The notes beneath the pieces were generated by a model, which worked only from the letters and a program-made list of their open reading frames with translations, was not told the DNA's origin and did no database searches. A stretch of DNA of 64,000 nt, from contig CM024755.1 in the NCBI GenBank assembly GCA_014218235.1, positions 39,638,713 through 39,702,712 of the forward strand, given 5' to 3'. Source of the stretch: Colocasia esculenta. Lineage: Eukaryota > Streptophyta > Magnoliopsida > Alismatales > Araceae. Positions 33,368 to 43,132 of the stretch are shown here, piece after piece (position 1 is the stretch's first letter; each line of letters begins with the position of its first letter). A program made the translations under genes and the position numbers.

Positions 33368-34530
33368 AATACCTGCGCGTCGGAACGGTCCGAGACGCCT
33401 TCTACCCCGAGTGGGTTGCGAACGTCATCCTCGTATGAAAGGCGAACGGGAAATGGCACATGTGCGTGGACTTCACCAACCTGAATAAAGCATGCCCAAA
33501 GGATAGTTTCCCGCTTCCCCGCATCAACCAGCTCGTCGATTCTACTGTAGGGCACGAGCTTTTGAGCTTCCTCGACGCCTACTCCGGATACCACCAGATC
33601 AGGATGGCCCCGGAGGATGAGGAGAGGACGTCATTCACTATAGAAAAAGGTCTGTATTGCTTTACTAGAATACCCTTTGGACTGAAGAATGCAGAGGTGA
33701 CGTACCAGAGGCTTGTCAACATGATGTTCGAGCGACAGATCGGGAAGATGATGGAGATCTATATAGACGACATGTTAGTGAAAAGTCGATGGGCCGAGGA
33801 CCACATTCGAGATCTAGCCGAGACGTTCGATGTGCTGAGGCGATACGAGATGAAGCTAAATCCCGAGAAGTGCGTCTTCGGCGTACGAGTTGGAAAGTTC
33901 CTCGGCTACCTCGTCTCCAGCTGAGGCATCGACGACAAAGTGCAGGCAATCATCGACATGACGACCCCGAGAATTGTTAAGGAAGTGCAAAGGCTCAATG
34001 GCTAGATAACTGCCCTTAGCAGGTTCATGTCGAGTTCGGCGGAGCGATGCAGACCATTCTTCGAGGTGCTGAGGAAGGGGCGGTTTGAGTGGACCGAGGA
34101 GTGCCAGAAGGCCTTTGACGAGCTGAAAGCGTATCTGGCCCACGTGCCTATGCTTAGCAAGCCGACGGCCGGAGAGGAGCTACTGTTGTACCTCTCCACA
34201 ACGGCCCACTCCATCAGCTCGGTGCTTGTGCGAGAGGAGAACCGGAATCACCTACCAGTATACTACACAAGTAAAGCTCTGCGAGGAGCTGAGCAGCGCT
34301 ATTCCGACCTGGAGAAGGCAGGATACACGCTAGTGATGGCCGCGCGGTGACTCAGGCCATATTTCCAGGCACACAAGATCGTCGTCCTCACCGATGTCCC
34401 CATCAGGCAAGTGCTCTGTCGTCCCGAGGCCTCGAGAAGGTTGGCTAAGTGGGCTATCGAGCTTGGCGAATTCGACATTACCTACAGGCCTCGGGTTGCC
34501 ATCAAAGCTCAAGCTCTTGCCGACTTCATC
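33368..34530 (+). pseudogene. Tat-1 reverse transcriptase and RNase H
   Basis: After the Athila LTR the frame resumes YLRVGTVRDAFYPEWVANVI. Reverse-transcriptase blocks are intact in order: CVDFTNLNKACPKDSFPLP, FLDAYSGYHQIRM, FTRIPFGLKNAEVTYQRLVN, and an intact YIDD active site at 33760-33771. RNase H follows (PVYYTSKALRGAEQRYSDLE near 34260). In-frame stops are TGA at 33436, 33922 and 34348 and TAG at 34003. Each stands where family proteins have Arg or Gln. Confidence 0.92.
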
Positions 34531-35172
34531 TTCGAAGGAATGGCACGATCGCCCGAGTTAGAGGAGACTGTCGAAAGGTGGGAGGTCTTCGTGGACGGAG
34601 CATCCAACTCACAAGGCAGTGGAGCAGGGGTTGTCCTCTACTCTCTAGATGGCCTCGTCTTAAGGTACGCAATTCGTTTCGGCTTCAGTGCTTCTAATAA
34701 TGTAGCCGAGTACGAAGCGGTCATCTCAGGACTCAAGATGGCAAGATCGCTTGGAGCAACGAGGATCCTCATCTATAGCGACTCCCAAATAATCGTTAGC
34801 CAAGTCTCCAAGGAGTTTGAAGCAAGAGAAGAAAATCTCGCGTCATACATGGCCGAGGTCCGGAGGATAATGGGAGAGTTCGGGTTGGACGAATTGCAAA
34901 AGATCCCGAGGGCCGAAAACTCCCAAGCAGACGCGTTATCCAAGTATGCATCAACCTCGGAGAAGCACTCGGAGACCTCGGTGCTAGTAGAAGAGCTTCG
35001 CGAGCCCTCTGTGGGGTCCGTAGAAGTCCTATGTGCCGAGGCCGAGCCGACATGGATGACCCTGATTGTGGAGTTTATCCGAAGCGGGCGGCTCTCAGAA
35101 GACCGAGATGAAGCTGCGAAGACAAGAAGGCGAGCACCAAGATTCTTCATTATCGGCGGCGACTTATACTGA
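34531..35172 (+). pseudogene. Tat-1 archaeal-type RNase H (aRH)
   Basis: This second RNase H marks the Tat lineage. EVFVDGASNSQGSGAGVVLY carries the first Asp, NVAEYEAVISGLKMARSLGA the Glu, LIYSDSQIIVSQVSKEFEAR the second Asp, and ENSQADALSKYAS the last Asp. All four catalytic residues are present, and the domain has no stop until TGA at 35170. It likely supplements the degraded first RNase H in removing template RNA. Confidence 0.9.
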
Positions 35173-36246
35173 AGAGGCTTCAGTTATCCACACCTTCGTT
35201 GTGTAAACCCAAGTCAAGCCGAGGAGATCATTCACGAGGTACATGAAGGGACATGTGGAAGCCATGCTAGACCCCGGTCCCTTATTCAATGAATAACTCG
35301 ACAAGGTTATTGGTGGTCGACCATACTTAAAGACGTCGAGGTGTACGTCAGGAGTTGTCGCCAATGTCAGCTCTTTGGCAGAATTGACAGACAGCCACCT
35401 TCGGGACTTACGCCGATAACTGCCCCATAATCATTTGCCCAGTGGGGAATGGACATCCTCGGACCATTCCCTCCGGTATCCGGTCAGCGAAGGTTCATTA
35501 TCGTCGGGGTCGACTACTTTACCAAGTGGGTCGAGGCCGAGCCGTTAGCAAAAATCACTGATGCTAATGCTTGGGGATTTGTCTGGAAAAATATTATATG
35601 CAAGTTCGGTCTACCTCGAACAATCATCACTGACAATGGCAAATAATTTGATAACATCAGATTTTGTCGCAACTGCAAAGGGCTCGGAGTTGACCATCGG
35701 TTCAGCTCGGTGGCTCATCCTCAGTCGAACACTCCTCGACCGGTTGAAGAAGAGGCTTGAAAATCACAGAGGTCGATGGGCCGACGAGCTCCCTCACGTG
35801 CTCTGGGCATATCGGACGATGCCCCGAGAGGCCACTCGAGAATCTCCCTTTGCACTCGCCTTTGGGGTGGAGGCTGTAACTCCCGTGGAAATGCTCGTGC
35901 CATCCGGAAGAGTCCTGGGCTTCGAGCGTGAGAACAATGACCTTTTGTTGCGCGCCGAGCTGGATCTAATGGACGAACGATGAAATAGCGTGGCGGCGAG
36001 AATAGAAACCTACCAACACAAAGTGAAGAGGAGGTTCAATGCGAGTGTCAGGCCTCGGTGTTTTGGGGCGGGCAGCCTCGTCCTGTGAAAGCTCGCCATC
36101 TCCGATCCAAAGTTGACAGGAGGAAAGGTCTCTGCCAATTGGGAAGGCCCGTATCGGGTCGTCGAGGACCTTGGTCACATAGCATATCGGCTAGCCAATC
36201 TGAATGGGTCGGCCATTCCGAGAACATGGAATGTCGAGCACCTTTG
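35173..36246 (+). pseudogene. Tat-1 integrase
   Basis: The HHCC zinc region (EIIHEVHEGTCGSHARPRSL and YVRSCRQCQLFGR), catalytic core (WGMDILGPFPPVSGQRRFII with the first Asp, TIITDNGK with the second) and C-terminal part (PHVLWAYRTMPREATRESPF, NWEGPYRVVEDLGHIAYRLA) are recognisable. Stops are TGA at 35290, 35981 and 36086 and TAA at 35428 and 35644. The segment that should carry the catalytic Glu (after RFSSVAHPQSN, near 35725) is lost in a small deletion or frameshift, so integrase is inactive. Confidence 0.9.
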
Positions 36247-36272
36247 ATGTTATTATCCTTAAAATACAAATA

Positions 36273-36510
36273 AACGAGGTCGCTTCGGCACTCTATTTGC
36301 AGTAGTATATGCGAACGAGGTCGCTTCGGCACTCTTCCTAGACGAGGTCGCTTTGGCACTCTATTTGCAGTAGTATATGCGAACGAGGTCGCTTCGGCAC
36401 TCTATTTGAGGTAGTATATGCGAACGAGGTCGCTTCGGCACTCTTCCTAGATGAGGTCGTTGTGGCACTCTATTTGCATTAGTATATGCGAAGAAGGTCG
36501 TTCCAACACT
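36273..36510 (+). repeat. Tat-1 3' region tandem repeat, alternating 41 and 27-28 bp units
   Basis: Units beginning AACGAGGTCGCTTCGGCACT start at 36273, 36314, 36341, 36382, 36423, 36450 and 36491. The long form adds CTATTTGCAGTAGTATATGC; the short form ends CTTCCTA. The order long-short-long-long-short-long suggests duplication of a composite block. It lies between the ends of the convergent pol and antisense genes. Confidence 0.88.
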
Positions 36511-37280
36511 TATACCAACAACAAGTCATAAAATAATGAGCTAGGGCTTAAAGGAAGCTTATATAAATAAAAAGGGTAACAGTTTCCTTGGCGCTGCGCC
36601 CGAGAAATACAAAAGATAAGATATTTTTGACCACACCAGTCTAATCAGTCTTAGGGGGAGCAGCTGAATCCTCGGCGATAACGTTGTCGATGGCCTCGGT
36701 GATTATGTTGTCACCCGCAGCGAACAATGCTTCATCAGCGACCGCGGTAGCTTCTCCGTCGTCCGTTTCGCCGCTCTCTTCGCCCCGAGCGGAGAGCACC
36801 GCCTTGGACAGGTCAAGGTCGGGGTGTAGATCTCTAACACGGTCAAGGCAGGAGTTATAGCCTTCACTAAAAAGGCCGGCGACTTCGTCCTGGAGCTCGT
36901 CAGACACGCGATACTCTTCTATCGCCTTATCGCGCTCGTCGGCGACGAGCTGCGTAGTCTCCTTCCTGGTCCTCTTATGGGTTCTAATCTCGTCAAGGAG
37001 CGCTTCGTTTTTGGCCTTGAGCGCATTTTTCTCGGCCTGGAGAGAAGTCCGAAGATCGTCCTCGACCATCTTCGCACGTTCCGCCGCCTCCATTCGGAGA
37101 ACCTTCTCGGCGGCAATCCTCTCGTCGGCCTCAGCCAATCGCTTCTCGAGCGATATCCGTGACGCTTCAGCTCGTTGAAGGAGCGCCTCAAACGAAGACA
37201 TCTGGCAGAGCACCGACGAGTACAAGTCTTCGATGACTTGATGGAGTCTCTTGGCCAGGGCGATTGCTTTTTTCTCGACA

Positions 37281-38994
37281 GGAAGAACATGACGAGACAG
37301 GTGCTCTTGAAGGAATCAGTTTACATACAGGGGTGCCCCTTCAAGTTCTGCAAATGGTCCATTAACTTCTCACCCGAGGAGGATTCCCCTGTAGTGCCGG
37401 TTTGGCTGGAGCTCCCAGGACTCCCAGTAAACTTCTACAACAATGCTATGCGACGATCTATTGTGGGCAGCCTTGGTCCAGTTCTGAAACTGGACAAAAA
37501 CTCCATCAGTCTCATGCGCACCCAAGCTGCTCGTGTGAATGTCGAGCTGGACATCTCCAAGCAACTCCCGAATAGAATCTGGATCGGCATGGGATCAAAT
37601 GGCTTCTGGCAGCCACTGGTCTATCCCCAGCCTCCACTGTATTGCTCATCTTGCAAACGGCTCGGCCATGTGCATTCCAAATGCATGAAGCACCCGCCCC
37701 GCGATCAGCAACCCACTGCTGGCAGCTCTGCCCCCCATCAGTCTGAAGGCAAACATGTCTGGCGTCCTACCCATAAAAATGATAATAACAATGTTATTAC
37801 TGCTGGACAGCCCTTTTCTCTACCTCCCATTGACAAGAGCAAGCATGCCCGCGACGTGTTTGATGGAATACCACCTCAGCCTGCGATTAAAGCTTCAGAT
37901 TGCACAGCACATACCAATGACTGTAAAGTGTTCGATGTTGTGCCACCCCCTACTGCTGCTAAGCCAGATGCACCTGTCCCAGTAGCTGCCCATGCCGGGG
38001 AATCTCCTCGGGCTCCAGATGTACATGTCCCTGCTCCCCAAGCACCTCAGGTTGCAGAACCAGTGATGGATGTATCCACAGCTGACCAGCTCCAGCAGGA
38101 CCCTCAGTCATGCAGTGATGAAGTGCAAGTGTTCGATACGCCGCCTCAACTTCTAGATGAACAAGTAAACGCCGCACCTCCTATTTCTGCCCAACAGTCT
38201 TCTGCCATACCAGTTGGGGAGGAAAACATACCAATGCCTCACCCACCTTGTGAGTTAAATGCCGATGCACCTGCCTGGAGGCCAGGCTCTTCTACTCGAA
38301 AAAATGAGCATGATGCTGTCCTTCAAGAGAACCCGGGTCAGTCTACCATTTCTGCTGAAGCTACACCATCTACCCCTGCAGTCAAAGGTACCATTGCCAC
38401 CCCATCCGGGGTGACACCCTCGCCATCTCCTCGGATGTCCTTCGCTGAAGCACTACGGAAAAAAACCAAACGAGGTGAGATCCAAATGATTACAACAAAA
38501 CCTCTGCCACCATGCTTCCCATCTGCAGCACCTATTCCACCACCTTACCCCCAATATGAAGCGCACAGTGCAGATCATCCTCAAGTGAAGGGAGAAGCCG
38601 ATGGCCACGTGATCTGCCTCCCCGTGCAATACAACGTCCGTAGCATCCCAGGCATTGAGCCGGAGGAAGTGGATCTGGTAACTTTACATCGGAATTGGGT
38701 TGGCCGAACACGGAGCACTTCACTTCAACGCGTGGATTCAGACGAGGAACCTAAGGACTGATCTTGATGTCTATGTACTTTCCTTTTGTTTCTTGGGCTG
38801 ATGTCTTGTACTCTTGTACCCCTGTCGTTCTATACTCTTGACCCCTCTGCGTAGGGAGTCTTGAGTTGCTGCCCCATTGCATATGTACTCCTTTCTTTTA
38901 TGTTTTCAGTTATATAAAATCTGATCACCTGATCATGACATAGGAGGTTCACTCCTTTGTCATATCAATTTAAAAAAAAAGGAAGAACATGACG
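37281..38994 (+). mobile_element. ORF1-only L1-derived insertion with 14-bp target duplication
   Basis: The insertion (37295-38980) is flanked by perfect 14-bp copies of GGAAGAACATGACG (37281-37294 and 38981-38994). It ends in an A run at 38972-38980, so it arose by L1-type target-primed reverse transcription. It carries only the ORF1 coding region and a roughly 210-bp 3' UTR; no endonuclease or reverse transcriptase follows. It interrupts the Tat-1 antisense gene. It therefore derives either from an internally deleted L1 or from a stable ORF1-only lineage comparable to mammalian HAL1. Confidence 0.85.
37289..38761 (+). CDS. L1 ORF1-like protein (partial DUF4283 domain, CCHC zinc knuckle), open frame
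   Basis: A 490-residue open frame without stops. The first ATG (37289) lies inside the target duplication, so the initiator codon is host sequence and the native N-terminus is lost. Residues about 25-112 match the C-terminal part of the plant L1 ORF1 DUF4283 region (FSPEEDSPVVPVWLELPGLP, then LPNRIWIGMGSNGFWQP). Residues about 119-132 form a CX2CX4HX4C knuckle (CSSCKRLGHVHSKC). The remaining 350 residues are Pro/Ala-rich and low in complexity. Such proteins bind L1 RNA in the particle. An intact frame in a decayed host suggests recent insertion. Expression is unproven; native promoter absent. Confidence 0.75.
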   Translation: MTRQVLLKESVYIQGCPFKFCKWSINFSPEEDSPVVPVWLELPGLPVNFYNNAMRRSIVGSLGPVLKLDKNSISLMRTQAARVNVELDISKQLPNRIWIGMGSNGFWQPLVYPQPPLYCSSCKRLGHVHSKCMKHPPRDQQPTAGSSAPHQSEGKHVWRPTHKNDNNNVITAGQPFSLPPIDKSKHARDVFDGIPPQPAIKASDCTAHTNDCKVFDVVPPPTAAKPDAPVPVAAHAGESPRAPDVHVPAPQAPQVAEPVMDVSTADQLQQDPQSCSDEVQVFDTPPQLLDEQVNAAPPISAQQSSAIPVGEENIPMPHPPCELNADAPAWRPGSSTRKNEHDAVLQENPGQSTISAEATPSTPAVKGTIATPSGVTPSPSPRMSFAEALRKKTKRGEIQMITTKPLPPCFPSAAPIPPPYPQYEAHSADHPQVKGEADGHVICLPVQYNVRSIPGIEPEEVDLVTLHRNWVGRTRSTSLQRVDSDEEPKD

Positions 38995-39292
38995 CCCCCA
39001 ATCAGTCGCATTCATGGCCTGGTCTCGAGGCTGAATGGACTCTGATCTGAGGGAGTGGCAGTCGGAGACGTCGGCTGCTGCCGAGGGCATTTCATAGGCA
39101 TCTCCTCTGGCTGATCAGTTGGTGGCATGGGGTCCGTCGCGTGCTCAAGGATCTCTTCTGTCACACGGGCATGCTTTTCCAGGCGAGAAGCGACCTTCTT
39201 GCTCCTCGGCAACACCTTGCCACGCGCCAGCTCAGTAAGTGAAGGCCCTTTCCGCACCTTTGGAACTGACGAAATCTCCTTGTTGGCCATCA

Positions 39293-39371
39293 CTGTTGAA
39301 AAAAGAACCATCAGGCAGAAGAACTTGTTAATCGACTAAAACTCCGATGAGGGGGTGATGACCATGAGTAC
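39293..39371 (-). other. Predicted intron in Tat-1 antisense gene
   Basis: On the minus strand the donor is GAGG/GTACTCATGG and the acceptor TTTTTTCAACAG/TGATGG, 79 nt with a T-rich 3' end. It contains stops in the flanking frames. Removing it joins the PF04195-like exon to the basic exon. The antisense gene of Tat-2 has a 73-nt intron at the matching place. Confidence 0.6.
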
Positions 39372-40806
39372 CCTCGGCAATTAGCTTGAACAGCTTCTCG
39401 GATGGCTCGAAGAGGTCGAGCGGCTCCACCGCCTGCAAAGATTCAAACTCCGAGAGCTCGGTGGCATTGATCTTTGGTGATCCGAAGGCCTTATCTCAGA
39501 TATTGATTGCCGACCAGGTGGTCAGGAAAGGCCATCCCGAGGAGCAATGGATAAAGATAAAATTTATTTTCCAATTATGGATGGATGAGGACATCTGGTC
39601 GAGAATTTGTCAGCCAGACTGAGCCGCGAAATATAGCCAATCACCGAAGGCCTTCACGGAAAAATAGTAGAAAAATAGGCACATGGTCGGAAGGACCTCG
39701 GCCATGGCGTATACCGTTAGGAAACCGATAATCGACCTCCAGGAGTTGGGGGTCAACTATGAAGGAGCAATTCCTAGCTTAAGAAGAAGGAAGACGGTGA
39801 AAGGATGAAAGGGGAACCGAAGGCCGGCTCGAACCACCTCGGAATAAATGCGGACCCCCCCCCCCCCTCCATGGTGTAGTGTGCTCGGAGTTGTTTGTTG
39901 GAATAAAGGGTGGCATCAACAAGGAGGATCACTCCTGGATGGGTGTCGCGATCGATCTCGCACTTGGCGTCGGCCACAGTGTCGGCTTGTCGACGCGCGC
40001 CTGAGGTATGGGCTGAAGGCATCCTGGGAACATATTTCGCAGGACTAACCTCCAAGACAAAGACGTCCTCGGCAGGACCCGACACGAGAACATCAGGTTG
40101 GGAGTTCCTACTTGGAGTCCCATCGGGACTAGAAGATGAGGACGCGGAAGACGACGAGGAAGAGCTCTCAGAAGGAGAACCTTCTGGGACATCCACTGTT
40201 GGGCGAGGTTCAAAAGAAAAAGAGCTAGAAGAAGGAGGGCTCATTGCTTACCTCGGAAGGAAGCAAGCAGTGAATAGGCAAGCGAGGTGCTCGGATCTCG
40301 GGACGAGGATCGTCGGATTCTCGGCAGGCCGTCAGCTGATTGCCTGGATGATGCTCTCGTGAAGAATTAAGCGTGCTCCTTGAACATCGATCCCCGCTAT
40401 TTATAAGCCCAGGGGGTCAATTTGATCGGACGGTCGAGGGATGTCATGGTTGCGATCACGATCTCACAACGTGTCGGGAGACAATCGGTCAGAAAAGAAT
40501 CACTGGGATCCACAATGCACGCGACCATCGAGGGATGCCATCATTTGACAGGGAAGTCGAGGCGTCCTTACCACCCATGGTATAATCGTACCGCGATTAT
40601 GATAAGCAGGTACGACGCGTGATAGGGATGCGCTGGCGTCATTACTCCCCACGCTACAGAGCCTGATGTGATCAGACTCGACAAACACCATCAAAAGCAG
40701 CGTCAAATCGCTTGGGATATCTACATGACTTTGGGCAGCCACATGGCAGGACGACGATGTAATAAAACAAGCTTCACTTCGGAGCGAGCATTTGCCCCGA
40801 CGTGAA

Positions 40807-40819
40807 CCTGGGGGGCCAA
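40807..40819 (+). promoter_or_regulatory. Tat-1 polypurine tract
   Basis: CCTGGGGGGCCAA lies directly before the 3' LTR. It is a G-run tract rather than a pure purine run, and a similar G6 tract precedes the 3' LTR of Tat-2. Confidence 0.6.
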
Positions 40820-41410
40820 TGATACAGGTCATCTCCGGCTGACGTCAATCAGTTCCCGAGCTTGTGCTCAGTCTACCCGACCCGCAGACGTCGGTCAGTT
40901 CCCGAGCAGCTGCTCGGTCTATCCAACCTATGGATATCCCGACATAATGGGGCAAGGTGGTCGCCCATGGTAAGAGCCTGATCAGCACCGTACACCAAGG
41001 CGAGATTCCCGGGGGAGGACAGCCCATTAGACCGCGCAACGTTCGCGAGCCACGTCCTCTTGCCCCCTTAGGCACGGCAATTGCGGACACAGAAAGGGAA
41101 CCCCAATGATCTCGCTGACTGTTTTTGGCGCAGGCTCCATAAACAGAAGTTACGAGAGGATACAGTTTTCAGGAGAACATCCTAGCCCTATAAAAAAAGC
41201 CCAAACATTCTATCACAAGGTACGCAACTTCTTGCATTGAAACTCTTTCACTCCGAGGACCCAAACTGACTTGATCGTTGGAGTCTCTACCCGCCGAGGA
41301 GGAGCCTCGGTGGACTTGCAGGTCGGAGCTTGGAAGCGTCAACTAAGTCGCATCATCCTCCCTTGGGGCCTGCTCGGCTTGAGCCGACCTCACTTTCTCC
41401 AGCAGCAACA
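40820..41410 (+). repeat. Tat-1 3' LTR (591 bp)
   Basis: This matches the 5' LTR at 22747-23338 with about 34 substitutions and one 1-bp indel by eye, roughly 6 percent. Most differences are transitions. It is followed by the duplication GAAGG (41411-41415). Confidence 0.95.
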
Positions 41411-42109
41411 GAAGGTAATGAAGTATGAGAAGCCACCCTTGGCTTGGGTAGACATAGGGCCACATACATCTGAATGTATAAGCTCTAATATCTCCTTGGC
41501 ACATTCTCCATGTTCAGTAAATGGAGATTTAGCCATTTTACCCATGAGGCAAGACTCACAAGTTGCAAATGATTCATAATTGAATGGACTCAAATATCCA
41601 TTATTATGCAACTTTTGGAGTCCACCTTCGCCTATATGTCCAAGCCTACAATGCCACAAGTAGGATTGAATCACACTGTTATTGCTCTTCTTAAGAGCTA
41701 CATTAAGATGGAGATCATGATAAGAAACATCCAATAGATATAAACCATTGACCATATTCGCAGTAGCAATCAAATTATTACTGAGATAAATGGAACAACA
41801 TTTGTTCTTTAATGTCAACGTATATCCAACTCTGTCAAAACATGAAACAGAAATGATGTTCTTTTTAATGCTAGGAACATAATAACAATTTTCTAAAGAT
41901 AGAACATCTCTAGATGGAAGCTTAAGGTTCACTATCCCCATAGAGCTTGCCGCAACCTTTGCGCCATTTCCTAGCCTTAACTCCACCTCATTCTTGGTCA
42001 GCTTTCTTCTACTTGTCAACACCTGCCCATCATTCCAAATATGAGAAGCACATCCAGTATCTAATACCCATGATGTAGAATCTCTAACTAACAAGTGTAA
42101 CTTTATCAT
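41411..42109 (-). pseudogene. Copia protease, gag-pre-integrase and integrase N-terminal part
   Basis: On the minus strand SWVLDTGCASHIWNDGQ carries the DTG catalytic triad of the copia aspartic protease (about 42075). Next come GNGAKVAASSMG and the YYVPSIKKNIISVSCF block. The integrase zinc-binding region follows, with LWHCRLGHIGEGGLQKLH and CESCLMGKMAKSPF, then LIHSDVCGPMSTQAKGGFSY bearing the first catalytic Asp. The frame runs without a stop to the Tat-1 junction, where GAAGG (41411-41415) matches 22742-22746 and the protein continues at 22746. Confidence 0.92.
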
Positions 42110-42955
42110 ATAGATACTTTAAGCTTCATCTTGCTTCACTGTGCCTTGAGCTTTGTCCTTGAGGTATTGCCTGCAATTCCTCTTCCAGTGACCTTTCTGG
42201 TGACAATAGAAGCACTCACCCTTTTCATCTTCTGTGTCCTTCTTTTTCTTCTGAGTTGGCTTTGTCTTAACATGCTTCTTTTAATTTCCTTTCTTAAAGG
42301 ATTGAACTGCCTTCCTCTTCCTGTTGGTCTTACCAACTAAAAAGACTTGAGGTTTTTCCTTCTGAAGGTTTCCCTCAGCAGTCTTGAGCATGTTAAGCAA
42401 CTCAGCTAAAGTGACCTGAATCTTGTTCATGTTAAAGTTAACAATGAACTGGGAGTATCAGTTCGGAAGTGATTGCAAAATGAGGTCTGTGCTCATTTCC
42501 TTGGGGAGTTCAACCCCAAGCATAGCTAACCTTTGAATCCACTCTATCATCTTCAATACATGAGTCTGTACTGAAGATCCCTCAGTCATCATTGCTCTGA
42601 ACAAACTTTTAGATATCTCATATCTTTCAGTTCTGCTCTGCTCAGCAAATAGCTCCTTCAAATGGAGCAAGATGGCTTTGGCATCCATGTCTTCATGCTG
42701 CCTCTGCAACTCATTGCTCATTGAGGCAAGCATGTAGCATTGTGCCATGGTGGAATCTTGCTTCCACTTCTCATACTCAATCATATCCCCTTCAGGGGCA
42801 TCTGATGTCAGCTCAGCAAGAGCCTCACTATCCAAGACATAGGCGATTTGCTCAGACCTGAGGACAATCTTCAGGTTTCTGAGCCAATCAGAATAGTTAG
42901 GGACTGTCAAATGATTGGCATCCAATATGCCACGTAATGGATTTCATGACGACAT
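42110..42955 (-). pseudogene. Copia gag with zinc knuckle
   Basis: The likely start is the ATG at 42955-42953, followed after two codons by a TGA. The gag body at 42925-42458 includes LTVPNYSDWLRNLKIVLRSE, the usual copia gag opening, and LFAEQSRTERYEISKSLF. After a stop near 42457 it continues through LAELLNMLKTAEGNLQ to a CCHC knuckle, CFYCHQKGHWKRNC (about 42172-42222), for packaging RNA. A TAA near 42280 and a TAG near 42118 also break the frame. Confidence 0.88.
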
Positions 42956-43132
42956 TTTAGCCTATAAGAGATAAAAGAAATATAATTAGCAGATGTTCAG
43001 TTATTATTAAAACAAGATATGGTCTAAACTCCCACTATTTTTCGACGTAACTGCACATCCCTCAAATATGCAAAACGGGAGATGCCGACAATCTGCTAGT
43101 GGGGATTAGAATCTCAATGATTTGTACCATGA

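Larger units (their letters stand above)
36641..40244 (-). pseudogene. Tat-1 antisense gene: PF04195-like domain plus coiled coil
   Basis: Read on the minus strand. A Ser/acidic-rich N-terminus starts at 40244 (MSPPSSSSFSFEPRP). A C13 homopolymer at 39855-39867 shifts the frame. The next block matches the plant 'putative gypsy-type transposon' domain (PF04195): FHPFTVFLLKLGIAPS, then LTPNSWRSIIGFLTVYAMAE and SVKAFGDWLYFAAQSG. After EPSEKLFKLIAEG a 79-nt GT-AG intron (39293-39371) is followed by a basic region (39292-39012). The L1 insertion (37295-38980) interrupts the frame, which then continues in a strong coiled coil (37225-36641). Internal stops are mostly TGA where Arg is expected. Antisense ORFs are known in Tat elements; function unknown. 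Confidence 0.8.
22747..41410 (+). mobile_element. Ty3/gypsy Tat-lineage retrotransposon Tat-1, nested in copia
   Basis: LTRs at 22747-23338 and 40820-41410 enclose a primer-binding site, gag, protease, reverse transcriptase, RNase H, a second archaeal-type RNase H, integrase and a long 3' region with an antisense gene. That combination defines the Tat lineage. The duplication GAAGG (22742-22746 and 41411-41415) flanks it. An Athila element (25844-33367) and an L1 ORF1 insertion (37295-38980) lie inside. Without them Tat-1 is about 9.4 kb. Pol is full of in-frame stops, mostly TGA. By eye the LTRs differ at about 34 of 591 sites plus one indel. Confidence 0.93.

Noticed and set aside
36273..36510. 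Tandem repeat resembling a CRISPR or origin iteron array
   Set aside because: Units are contiguous with only length variation, and lie in the 3' region of a gypsy element.
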